A stretch of 18,573 bases of DNA from an archaeon (GTDB taxonomy: Archaea > Iainarchaeota > Iainarchaeia > Iainarchaeales > Iainarchaeaceae). Positions 12,686 through 18,573 of this stretch are shown here, in pieces. A program made the position numbers and the translations under genes. The stretch covers positions 1 to 18,573 of the forward strand of contig JANLHD010000103.1 of assembly GCA_024653865.1 (NCBI GenBank), given 5' to 3'. A model generated the notes under the pieces. That model was not told the origin of the DNA, ran no database searches, and saw only the letters and a list, made by a program, of their open reading frames with translations. Position 1 is the stretch's first letter. Each line of letters begins with the position of its first letter.

Positions 12686-13387
12686 ATGATTTGGCTAGAA
12701 CTATTGCTCGCATCCGTTATGAGCATACTTCACTTCTATTCTGAAAGCGTGTCCGCAAAGGTCGAGCGGTTCCACAACGAGCTCGTGAGCTTTTCCGCCG
12801 GGCTTTTCATTACCCAGATTTTTTTCTACCTGATGCCCGAATTCTTCAAAGGGACTGAAATACTCGGGGACAACGTCTTTCTTTTGCTTTTGTTCGGGTT
12901 CGTATCATTCCACCTGGCGGAAAAATATGTTTACCAGCACGTGAAAAACAAGAACAAGCTCCTAAAGGACCTTGGGGAAATCCACGCCGCGGGATTTTTC
13001 ATAGACCACTTTGTGGTCGGCATGGCTCTCGTGTTCGCGTTCAGCACAACCAACGTCATTTTCGGATTGCTCATTTTCATACCGCTATTGCTGCACACGC
13101 TCTCCTCGTCAATTGCCATGACGCACATTGACGAGCACTTTGACCAAAGCAAAATAGTGAACTCGCTGCTCTCAATCGCGCCCCTTCTTGGAGTGATATT
13201 CGCGGGGCTATTGAACCCCGACCGGCTCTTTTACCACGTTGTTTTCTCTTTCGTAATAGGCGCACTGCTCTATGTGGTCATAAGGGACATGCTCCCGCAA
13301 AAAGAAGAGGGAAACTCGAGGTATTTTCTCTACGGCTTTGCCACAAGCCTCATAATATTTGTTGTGCTAAAAGGCCTGCTCACCTAA
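12686..13387 (+). CDS. ZIP-family-like metal transporter
   Basis: 233-residue inner-membrane protein with about seven to eight hydrophobic helices. Several stretches follow the ZIP pattern: SFSAGLFITQIFFYLMPEF (about 35-53, cf. the Gly...LPE helix), HLAEKYVYQH (76-85), EIHAAGFFIDHFVVGMAL (99-115) in place of the HxxxDG metal helix, and LLHTLSSSIAMTH (135-147) in place of the HE helix. Polar metal-ligand candidates are His100, Asp107, His108, His137 and His147, but the classic HNxxDG and HExPHE motifs are altered, so it is a divergent member and the metal (Zn, Fe, Mn) is unknown. Start ATG at 12686 is preferred over GTG at 12680 from the TATA spacing. It ends 6 bases from the convergent CoA-binding gene. 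Confidence 0.72.
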   Translation: MIWLELLLASVMSILHFYSESVSAKVERFHNELVSFSAGLFITQIFFYLMPEFFKGTEILGDNVFLLLLFGFVSFHLAEKYVYQHVKNKNKLLKDLGEIHAAGFFIDHFVVGMALVFAFSTTNVIFGLLIFIPLLLHTLSSSIAMTHIDEHFDQSKIVNSLLSIAPLLGVIFAGLLNPDRLFYHVVFSFVIGALLYVVIRDMLPQKEEGNSRYFLYGFATSLIIFVVLKGLLT

Positions 13388-13393
13388 GCGGGT

Positions 13394-13762
13394 CTAGAGG
13401 GTTGAGGGCGAGATTCCTTCGAGCCTGATACTGCACACCAAAACCGGGACAATCCCCTGCTCTTCCAAAGCACTAATGAGTTCGTCTGACTGTGCCCCGG
13501 GATTGAGTATTACCTCGTCAATGCCGGCGTCCTTGAACTGTGCAATAAGCGACTGCGTGATTTTCGGCGGAAGATAAACAGAAACCCTATCCGGCCTTTG
13601 CGCAAGCGCCAAAAGATTTGGGTAACATTTGACGCCCTCGATTTTCTCTTCCTTCGGGTTTATGGGAAAGACTTCCCAACCAAGTTTTTTGTATGCACGC
13701 ACGCACTTGTTCCCGAACTTTTCCCTGTTCGCAGAAGCGCCGAGAATTGCAATCGAAGCCAT
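13394..13762 (-). CDS. CoA-binding domain protein (YccU-like)
   Basis: 122 residues forming a single Rossmann-type CoA-binding domain. MASIAILGASANREKFGNK is the characteristic nucleotide-binding start; INPKEEKIEGVKCYPNL (about 34-50), VSVYLPPKIT (about 61-70) and DEVILNPGAQSDEL (about 82-95) are the usual family blocks. The protein lacks the ligase domains of acyl-CoA synthetases, so it probably acts as a small CoA or acyl-CoA binding module; its role in the cell is not established. The gene lies 29 bases after the true end of the malic enzyme coding sequence on the same strand and is probably the last gene of the redox operon. It converges on the ZIP-like gene. Confidence 0.85.
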   Translation of the reverse strand: MASIAILGASANREKFGNKCVRAYKKLGWEVFPINPKEEKIEGVKCYPNLLALAQRPDRVSVYLPPKITQSLIAQFKDAGIDEVILNPGAQSDELISALEEQGIVPVLVCSIRLEGISPSTL

Positions 13763-13791
13763 AACATTTCACACAAAAAAATCGTAAAAAA

Positions 13792-14977
13792 TCATTTTTG
13801 ATTGGCACGCCCGTTTTGGGAGTCAATTATTGCGCCCGAAACATTTTTCACGACGTTTTTTTCGAAAATATTCGGCAAAATTTGGTCCTCCGAGGGATTC
13901 TTCAAAGTTCGCGCAAGGGCGTTCGCGGCGCGGATTTTCATGTCATTGGTCACCCTCTGTGCCTTTGAATCAAGCAACCCCCCTGAATACGCCGGGAAAA
14001 GCGAGGGCGTTGTTCACCTGGTTGGGAAAATCACTCCTGCCCGTGCCCACAATTCGCGCCCCCGCATCCTTTGCCTTTCGAGGCATTATTTCCGGGGTCG
14101 GGTTTGCCATTGCAAACACTATAGAATCGCGCGCCATGGAGGAAACCATTTCCTTTGAGAGCAAATTCCCCTTTGAAACGCCTATAAATATGTCCGCGCC
14201 TTTTAGCGCATCGGAAAGAGAGCCCCGCAAATTTTCAGTGTTGGAAATTTCGGCAAGCTTCTTTTTGTAACCTTGCAAATCCCGGCGATTCTTTCCAATT
14301 ATCCCCTTGCTGTCGCATAGTACGACATTTTTCACACTGTTGCAAATGTTTAGGCGCGAATCGCCAAAGCACGTGAGAAAATTCGCTATTGCGGTGCCGG
14401 CGGCGCCGGCGCCATTGATTACGACCTTCATTTCCGAGAGGTCCTTGCCCACGACCTTTGACGCATTTATGAGCCCCGCGAGCACCACTATTGCGGTTCC
14501 ATGCTGGTCGTCGTGCATCACAGGAATGCCGATATCCTGAAGGCCAGCCTCCACCTCAAAGCACGAAGGCGCTGCAATGTCCTCGAGGTTGATTGCGCCA
14601 AACACAGGGGAAATGTTATTTGTTATTGAAATTATTTCCTTAGGATTTTGGGTCTTTAGAGCAATCGGGAATGCGTCAATGCCGGCAAACTCCTTGAGGA
14701 TCAATGCCTTGCCCTCCATTACAGGAAGCGAGGCCTCCGGCCCAATGTTCCCAAGCCCCAGCACTGAAGAGCCATCCGTGACAATTGCCACCGTATTTGC
14801 CTTCATGGTGTAATCATACACCAATTCGGGGTCATTGGCTATTGCAGAAGAAACATCCGCAACCCCCGGAGTGTAAACAAGCGCAAGGTCCTGCATTGAT
14901 TCGACCTGTTTTTTCGGGTTGATTGAGAGCTTTCCCTTCAGCATTTTGTGCAATTCAATCGAGGGGGAATCTTTCAC
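13792..14977 (-). CDS. Malic enzyme, frameshifted near the C-terminus
   Basis: NAD(P)-dependent oxidative decarboxylation of malate to pyruvate and CO2. From the GTG at 14977 the first frame gives 335 residues with VYTPGVA (Tyr35), the Lys of MEGKALILKEFAGID (Lys89/95 region), LEDIAAP (metal Glu132/Asp133), HDDQHGTA (155-162), the Rossmann motif GAGAAG (189-194) and ANPTPEI, ending FPGVFRGVA then TGA at 13970. The family should continue; it does so in another frame from the same point: LLDSKAQRVTNDMKIRAANALA down to 13792. Removing one G from the G6 run (C6 at 13978-13983) joins them into a 394-residue enzyme of normal size. This is a sequencing indel, a real mutation, or slippage. Follows trxB by 9 bases. 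Confidence 0.88.
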
Positions 14978-14986
14978 TTTAAATCA

Positions 14987-15901
14987 CTACTGCTTCATCG
15001 CATCTTCATTGTTGATGAACTCGTAGGCCGAAAACGCGGCTATTACGCCTTCCGCCGCCCCAGTAATTGCCTGCTTGAAATGCCTGTTCGCGACATCGCC
15101 CGCCGCAAAAACCCCTAGAACATTTGTTTTGCTGTTCACGTCGATTATTATTTCGTCCTTTTTGTCAACCACGACGCCAAGGGCCTTTGCGAGCTGTGAA
15201 TTCGGGGTCGCGCCAATCTCGACAAAAACCCCGTCAAGCGCAAGCGAGCCGCCCTCCTTGAACTTCACGCCCTTGACAAACTTCTCCCCGAAAACTTGCG
15301 CGACATTCTTTTTTGTGAGCAATTCGATTTTCGGGTTTTTTTTGACGCGCTCGCCATTCACGGGCTCGGGCCTTATTTGCTCGCCCCTATAAATTATGTA
15401 AACCTTCGAAGCGTGCTCGGAGAGGAACAATGCCTCCTTTGCCGCGGAATCGGAACCGCCAATCACTCCGACAACCTTGTTCTTGAAAAGCGCACCGTCG
15501 CAAACCGCACAGTAACTCACGCCCTTGTTCTCATACTCGGCTTCGCCGGGCACCCCCAATTTTTTCCTTGTGGTGCCTGTCGCAAAAAGCACGGTCTTTG
15601 CCTTGTACTCGCTTTTTTTGGTTTTCACCAAAAAGCCGCCGGAGTTTTTTTCGACCGCAATGACCTTTTCGTTCACAATTTCGACGTCGTTTGCCTTCAC
15701 GTGTTCCTTTAATTGCTCCATCAAATCCCACCCGCTAATGGAAACTATTCCCGGCCAGTTCTCGACAATGTGGGTGTTGATTATGGTGCCCCCTACAATA
15801 TCTCCGATGACAAGGGTCTTCATGCGAAACCTCGCGGCATAGACCGCGGCGGGAAGCCCCGCGGAACCCGCGCCGATTATGACAAAATCGTACTCTTCCA
15901 C
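14987..15901 (-). CDS. trxB: Thioredoxin reductase
   Basis: FAD flavoenzyme that uses NADPH (or NADH) to reduce thioredoxin or glutaredoxin-like proteins. From the GTG at 15901 there are 304 residues: FAD motif GAGSAG (10-15), GTIINTHIVENWPG (38-51), ATGTTRKKLGVPGE, the redox-active CAVC (Cys131, Cys134) followed by DGALF, the NAD(P) motif GVIGGSDSA (145-153), and the C-terminal FAAGDVANRHFKQA. An upstream in-frame TTG at 15955 would overlap the glutaredoxin gene, so the GTG is chosen; MEEYDFVIIGAG is the usual start. It follows the glutaredoxin gene by 16 bases and precedes malic enzyme by 9, a probable operon in which malic enzyme could supply reduced pyridine nucleotide. Confidence 0.95.
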   Translation of the reverse strand: MEEYDFVIIGAGSAGLPAAVYAARFRMKTLVIGDIVGGTIINTHIVENWPGIVSISGWDLMEQLKEHVKANDVEIVNEKVIAVEKNSGGFLVKTKKSEYKAKTVLFATGTTRKKLGVPGEAEYENKGVSYCAVCDGALFKNKVVGVIGGSDSAAKEALFLSEHASKVYIIYRGEQIRPEPVNGERVKKNPKIELLTKKNVAQVFGEKFVKGVKFKEGGSLALDGVFVEIGATPNSQLAKALGVVVDKKDEIIIDVNSKTNVLGVFAAGDVANRHFKQAITGAAEGVIAAFSAYEFINNEDAMKQ

Positions 15902-15917
15902 AAAAAAAACCTTTTTT

Positions 15918-16151
15918 TTAAATCCCAAGCGCCTCTGAAATCGCACGCCTGTCAAATCCCACGATTATTTTTCCGCCAATATCTATCACAGGAACGCCCA
16001 TTTGCCCGGATTTTTCCAGCATTTCCTCCGCCCTATCCTGCTCCTCTGAAACATCGTATTCGCTATATTCAATGCCGTGGTCCTTGAAATAGGACTTTGC
16101 CATCCTGCAGTAGGTGCAGGTGGGCGTCGTATAAATCGTCACTTTAGCCAT
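15918..16151 (-). CDS. Glutaredoxin/NrdH-like thiol carrier
   Basis: 77-residue cytosolic thioredoxin-fold protein. KVTIYTTPTCTYCRMAK holds the CxxC active site (Cys12, Cys15); GVPVI (52-56) supplies the cis-proline; GGKIIVGFDRRAI (59-71) closes the fold. The short length, CTYC site and GFD motif resemble the NrdH/archaeal glutaredoxin-like group, which is reduced by thioredoxin reductase rather than glutathione; the trxB gene 16 bases downstream fits that. Start ATG at 16151, with a TATA box at 16186-16193 giving a short leader. It is the first gene of the four-gene redox operon and is divergent from the CARF-like regulator. Confidence 0.92.
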   Translation of the reverse strand: MAKVTIYTTPTCTYCRMAKSYFKDHGIEYSEYDVSEEQDRAEEMLEKSGQMGVPVIDIGGKIIVGFDRRAISEALGI

Positions 16152-16185
16152 GTTTTTTCCCTAAAGAAAAGAAGGCATTTAACCC

Positions 16186-16193
16186 TTATAAAA
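16186..16193 (-). promoter_or_regulatory. TATA box of the redox operon
   Basis: Minus-strand TTTTATAA about 38 bases before the glutaredoxin ATG at 16151, predicting a leader of about 12 bases. Confidence 0.5.
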
Positions 16194-16230
16194 CTAATCC
16201 CAAAATTGGATAACACAAAAAAAATTTGGA

Positions 16231-16244
16231 AAAATTCGAATTTT
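16231..16244. promoter_or_regulatory. Palindrome in the divergent promoter region, possible operator
   Basis: AAAATTCGAATTTT is a perfect 14-base palindrome between the glutaredoxin operon promoter and the regulator promoter. A dimeric winged-helix protein such as the adjacent regulator could bind it; this is inference. Confidence 0.35.
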
Positions 16245-16274
16245 CGGGAAAAAACCAAAAAAAGTTAACATATG

Positions 16275-16282
16275 TTTAAAAT
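16275..16282 (+). promoter_or_regulatory. TATA box of the CARF-like regulator gene
   Basis: TTTAAAAT centred 26 bases before the ATG at 16305. It lies inside the upstream extension of the open frame (ATG 16272), which argues for the later start. Confidence 0.5.
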
Positions 16283-16304
16283 TTTTGCCGCGGCATATTA
16301 TTTC

Positions 16305-16937
16305 ATGAAGAAAACAATTATTGCGCCCCTTGGGGGAGAATTGGACGCGCTTTTTGTCGGAATACACGAATTTCCGACGGAAAAAGTCATCCTGATTCCC
16401 GCAGCCGGCTCGGCAAAGCAGGCGCAGAATGCAAGAGAAGAGCTCGCGAAATTTCGAATACCCGTGGAATCCGAAGAGCTCGAAGAACACACCCTCGAGG
16501 CAATGTTTGAGGCAATCAGGCACATTAAGAACAAAGAAAACAGCGAGATTGCAATAAACCTTGGCTGTGCATCAAAACCCATGGGCCTCGCGGCGACCGC
16601 GGCGGCATTTGTGAACGGCATAGGCGCATTTGATGTCGTGGACGACCGCGTCATCACACTGCCCGTGCTCAAATTCTCCTACTACGATGTTTTGTCTGAC
16701 AAGAAAATGAAAATGCTAAAAACCCTTTACTCAGAAGGGAGCTTTGACTCGCTCGAAAATTTGAGCAAAAAAATCAGCATAGGCCCTAGCCTCATAAATT
16801 ACCACATTTATGGAAACAACAAAAACCCCGGGCTCAAAGAACTCGGCCTCGTGGAAATTAGCCGTGGCGACGGAAAAGTAAAAATAGCGCTCTCCACAAT
16901 GGGAAAACTCCTTCTAAAGGAAAAAAAGAAAAAATAA
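16305..16937 (+). CDS. CARF-like domain plus winged-helix regulator (Csa3-like)
   Basis: 210 residues. The first ~125 form a Rossmann-like domain: strand KKTIIAPLGG, VILIP (about 28-32), a helix with AQNAREELAKF, EHTLEAMFEAIRHI, and the glycine-rich INLGCASKPMGLAATAAAF (85-102), the position of the ligand-binding (N-x-GG-x-K-like) motif of CARF domains. Residues about 130-205 form a winged helix (KMKMLKTLYSEG, SLENLSKKISIGPSLINYHI, LKELGLVEISRGDGKVKIAL). This layout is that of Csa3-type and HFX_2341-like regulators, which may sense cyclic oligoadenylate or another nucleotide. No cas gene or CRISPR array is visible here. Start ATG 16305 fits the TATA box; the Lys-rich tail is KEKKKK. Confidence 0.72.
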   Translation: MKKTIIAPLGGELDALFVGIHEFPTEKVILIPAAGSAKQAQNAREELAKFRIPVESEELEEHTLEAMFEAIRHIKNKENSEIAINLGCASKPMGLAATAAAFVNGIGAFDVVDDRVITLPVLKFSYYDVLSDKKMKMLKTLYSEGSFDSLENLSKKISIGPSLINYHIYGNNKNPGLKELGLVEISRGDGKVKIALSTMGKLLLKEKKKK

Positions 16938-16951
16938 AAAAAAGAATTTTG

Positions 16952-16975
16952 GGAACCCTCTAATTTGAGAGTTCC
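16952..16975. terminator. Hairpin between convergent regulator and Dsb genes
   Basis: GGAAC pairs with GTTCC and CTC with GAG around TAATTT, with one mismatch. It overlaps the last codons and stop of the Dsb-like gene and lies 15 bases after the regulator stop. Confidence 0.35.
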
Positions 16976-17706
16976 GCATCTATTACCTGCTTGAACACAG
17001 AGAATGGCTGTGCCCCAACTACCCTTGTTCCGTTTATGAAGAACGTTGGCGTTCCGGAAACTCCCGCGGCCTGGCCGTCGGCAAAGTCAGCCTGAACCTC
17101 GGCGCGGTACTTTCCTGAATCAAAGCACGAATTGAACTGCTCCGTATCAAGGCCAAGTTCCTGCGCCCACTGCTTGTACACTGCCGTGCCCATGATTGCC
17201 TGGTTTTCGAAAATTTTGTCGTGGAACTCCCAGAACTTGCCCTGGTCGTCCGCGCATTCGGCGGCTTCAGCCGAGGGTTGCGCCTCCGGGTGGAAGCTTA
17301 GCGGGAAATCCCTGTATATGACCTTTACCTTGCCCGTGTCGATATATTCGCTCCTAATCTGCCCAAAAGTGTCCTTATAGAATCTGCCGCAGTAGGGGCA
17401 CTGGAAATCCGAAAACTCTATTATGGTTATCGGCGCATTCGCGTCGCCCTCAACAGGGTCATCTCCCTCTAGAGCATCCAAATCAATTTTGGGTTCAACC
17501 TCATTTCCCGTGTTGCCGGTATTACCTGTGTTGCCGGTGTTGCCTGTGTTACCCGTGTTGCCGGAGGGAGCGGCAGGCATATTCTGAACCGCCACTGTGA
17601 GACCAGTTAAGTTCTCGTTGACACTGGTCCCCACTATAAAAATCGTGCCCGAAAGAACCAAGGCCGAAACTATCAAACTGATTGGCAAATGCATGTTGTT
17701 ATCCAA
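16960..17706 (-). CDS. DsbA-like thioredoxin-fold oxidoreductase with GNT-repeat linker
   Basis: 248-residue extracytoplasmic thiol oxidase or isomerase. An N-terminal hydrophobic segment (about 7-27) acts as anchor or signal; a flexible spacer with six Gly-Asn-Thr units (about 49-67) follows; then the DsbA_4-type domain: APITIIEFSDFQCPYCGRFY with CPYC (103-106), YRDFPLSFHPEA, a helical insert, and cis-proline in GTPTFFING (218-226). Cys151 and Cys194 add a possible second disulfide. Start is TTG at 17706 because GGAGG (17715-17719) is 8 bases away; ATG at 17694 is possible. It has its own promoter downstream of a paralogous gene. No DsbB or VKOR partner is in the window. Confidence 0.88.
   Translation of the reverse strand: MDNNMHLPISLIVSALVLSGTIFIVGTSVNENLTGLTVAVQNMPAAPSGNTGNTGNTGNTGNTGNTGNEVEPKIDLDALEGDDPVEGDANAPITIIEFSDFQCPYCGRFYKDTFGQIRSEYIDTGKVKVIYRDFPLSFHPEAQPSAEAAECADDQGKFWEFHDKIFENQAIMGTAVYKQWAQELGLDTEQFNSCFDSGKYRAEVQADFADGQAAGVSGTPTFFINGTRVVGAQPFSVFKQVIDAELSN
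17509..17562 (-). repeat. Six 9-bp tandem repeats encoding Gly-Asn-Thr
   Basis: Six contiguous units of GGY AAY ACN inside the Dsb-like gene, coding (GNT)6. Codons vary at third positions (GGC/GGT, AAC/AAT, ACG/ACA/ACC), so the array is not freshly duplicated as a whole; selection on the peptide is likely. Confidence 0.85.
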
Positions 17707-17723
17707 AAACAAAACCTCCGTGT

Positions 17724-17749
17724 GTAACTCATTAACATGAGTGCGTTAC
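17724..17749 (-). promoter_or_regulatory. Inverted repeat at the Dsb-like gene transcription start
   Basis: ACTCAT and ATGAGT (17727-17742) flank TAAC, with outer GTA/TAC pairing across a bulge. It lies between the TATA box and the GGAGG site, where it could be an operator or a 5' hairpin. Confidence 0.35.
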
Positions 17750-17770
17750 TTATTATGTGCTTTTTAATAT

Positions 17771-17778
17771 ATAAAGGT
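17771..17778 (-). promoter_or_regulatory. TATA box of the 16960-17706 Dsb-like gene
   Basis: Minus-strand TTTATAT within AAACCTTTATATATTA, about 70 bases before the TTG start; predicted transcription start near 17748. The 10 bases AAACCTTTAT recur inverted at 17820-17829. Confidence 0.5.
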
Positions 17779-17889
17779 TTCTGAAATCCATTTGCCCCAC
17801 AAAAGAAGACAAAATCCTAAAACCTTTATTTATAATCGCCCAAAAACGTATATAATAGGAATTGTTTGATTAGGCACACGGCTCGGAGT

Positions 17890-18546
17890 TTAAGCGAGCT
17901 TAGAATTGAGCAATGAGCGCCACTGGTCGGCACTCATGTTGCTATACTGCTGCCCGTTCACAAAAAAAGTCGGGGTGCCCCGAAGGCCAATTGAGGTCGC
18001 GTAAGAATAATCCCCCGCGACTTTCGAGGTGTATTTTCCCGAATCGAGACACGAATTAAACGAGCCGGCTTCAAGCCCTATTTTGCCCGCATAAGACTTG
18101 AGGTCCTCTGTTTTCAGGTTTTGCTGGTTCTCAAAGAGAGTGTCATGCATTTCCCAAAACTTCCCCTGCTCCGCGGCGCACTCCGAGGCCTCGGCAGCCT
18201 TGAAGGCATACGGGTGAATTGATGAGAGCGGGAAGTGCCTGTAAACAAATTTCACCCTTGATTCATATTCGGGCCAAACAGGCTTGAAAGCCTCATAAGC
18301 CGACCCGCACGCGGGGCACTGGAAATCCGAAAACTCGACAATGGTGACGCTTGCCCCTTCGTTTCCTTTGATGTGGCCGCCGGCTTCAAGCTCTGATTCA
18401 TCAAAACCAGGCCCCGGATTCGAAAGGAACATGAAAACAACCGCAATGCCGCCCACAATCAAAAGCACGCCAAGCACGGTGTAAAGGGTGTTGTCGCCAG
18501 AATCCTTTTTTTCCTGCCCTTTCTTCACTTCCTTTAGGCGCGTCAT
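17890..18546 (-). CDS. Membrane-anchored DsbA-like thioredoxin-fold protein
   Basis: 218 residues from the ATG at 18546. A charged cytosolic start (1-20) precedes one membrane helix (about 22-42, LYTVLGVLLIVGGIAVVFMF), giving an inside-to-outside anchor. A Gly/Pro-rich linker leads to VTIVEFSDFQCPACGSAYEAF with CPAC (77-80), FVYRHFPLSSIHPYA, HDTLFENQQNL and cis-proline in GTPTFFVNG (190-198). Extra Cys123 and Cys166 match the positions in the neighbouring paralogue. It therefore probably oxidises or reshuffles disulfides of exported proteins. An in-frame TTG at 18558 touches GGAG and is less likely. The gene precedes its paralogue on the same strand by about 180 bases; the promoter lies beyond the window end. 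Confidence 0.88.
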   Translation of the reverse strand: MTRLKEVKKGQEKKDSGDNTLYTVLGVLLIVGGIAVVFMFLSNPGPGFDESELEAGGHIKGNEGASVTIVEFSDFQCPACGSAYEAFKPVWPEYESRVKFVYRHFPLSSIHPYAFKAAEASECAAEQGKFWEMHDTLFENQQNLKTEDLKSYAGKIGLEAGSFNSCLDSGKYTSKVAGDYSYATSIGLRGTPTFFVNGQQYSNMSADQWRSLLNSKLA

Positions 18547-18573
18547 TTCTAAAACCAACTCCGAAAATCCTTT

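Noticed and set aside
13802..14270. Plus-strand frames opposite malic enzyme
   Set aside because: Antisense shadows; the minus strand carries clear malic enzyme motifs through this stretch.
17509..17562. CRISPR-like or satellite array
   Set aside because: Nine-base in-frame units without spacers inside a coding region; a peptide repeat.
16152..17900. CRISPR array near the CARF-like gene
   Set aside because: No repeated 25-37 base units with spacers on either side of the gene.

Overview
This window comes from an archaeal chromosome. It carries prefoldin alpha, FtsY and SRP54 GTPases, geranylgeranylglyceryl phosphate (GGGP) synthase for ether lipids, RadA, an RPA-like protein, a single OB-fold ssDNA-binding protein and the archaeal/eukaryotic pseudouridine synthase Pus10. 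Many genes have a TATA box (TTTATA/TTTAAA type) 25-28 bases before the start codon, the arrangement of leaderless archaeal mRNAs; others have short leaders or GGAGG sites. Small size, tight packing, TTG/GTG starts and bacterial-type genes (bifunctional RibD, malic enzyme) suit a DPANN-type lineage such as Diapherotrites/Iainarchaeota or Micrarchaeota. That placement is inference.

Bases 1-5342 (+) form a protein-targeting block: pfdA, ftsY, a small lipoprotein, a one-OB-fold protein, an unrecognised 67-residue protein behind a long structured leader, srp54 and an A24 prepilin/preflagellin peptidase. Bases 5343-7276 hold a bifunctional RibD and an overlapping NAD-dependent sugar-epimerase-like gene. 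They converge, 3 bases apart, on GGGP synthase (-), which lies downstream of a metallo-beta-lactamase-fold hydrolase (-). Bases 8887-11344 hold the DNA repair genes (RPA-like, RadA). Between them sits an AT-rich island (about 31% G+C by hand count) with two tiny overlapping membrane-protein genes (-), one resembling phage XhlA.

Bases 11405-13387 hold Pus10 (-), a 15-residue Gly/Cys-only microprotein (-) with a near-perfect ribosome-binding site and its own terminator, and a divergently transcribed ZIP-like metal transporter. Bases 13394-16151 (-) look like one redox operon: glutaredoxin, thioredoxin reductase, malic enzyme and a CoA-binding protein. The malic enzyme reading frame is broken at a run of six G, and its last ~60 codons continue in another frame. 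Bases 16305-16937 (+) encode a CARF-like plus winged-helix regulator with no CRISPR array or cas gene nearby. Bases 16960-18546 (-) encode two membrane-anchored DsbA-like thioredoxin-fold proteins, one with a (Gly-Asn-Thr)6 spacer.

The main themes are membrane targeting and secretion (SRP, FtsY, signal peptidase, Dsb oxidases), ssDNA repair, and cytosolic thiol/NADPH supply (malic enzyme could feed thioredoxin reductase). The observations most worth following up are the Gly/Cys microprotein beside the ZIP gene, the pseudoknot-capable leader, the malic enzyme frameshift, and the AT-rich two-gene cassette with a possible AUA start. No tRNA, rRNA, CRISPR array or insertion sequence was seen, and no stretch over 300 bases lacks a gene.
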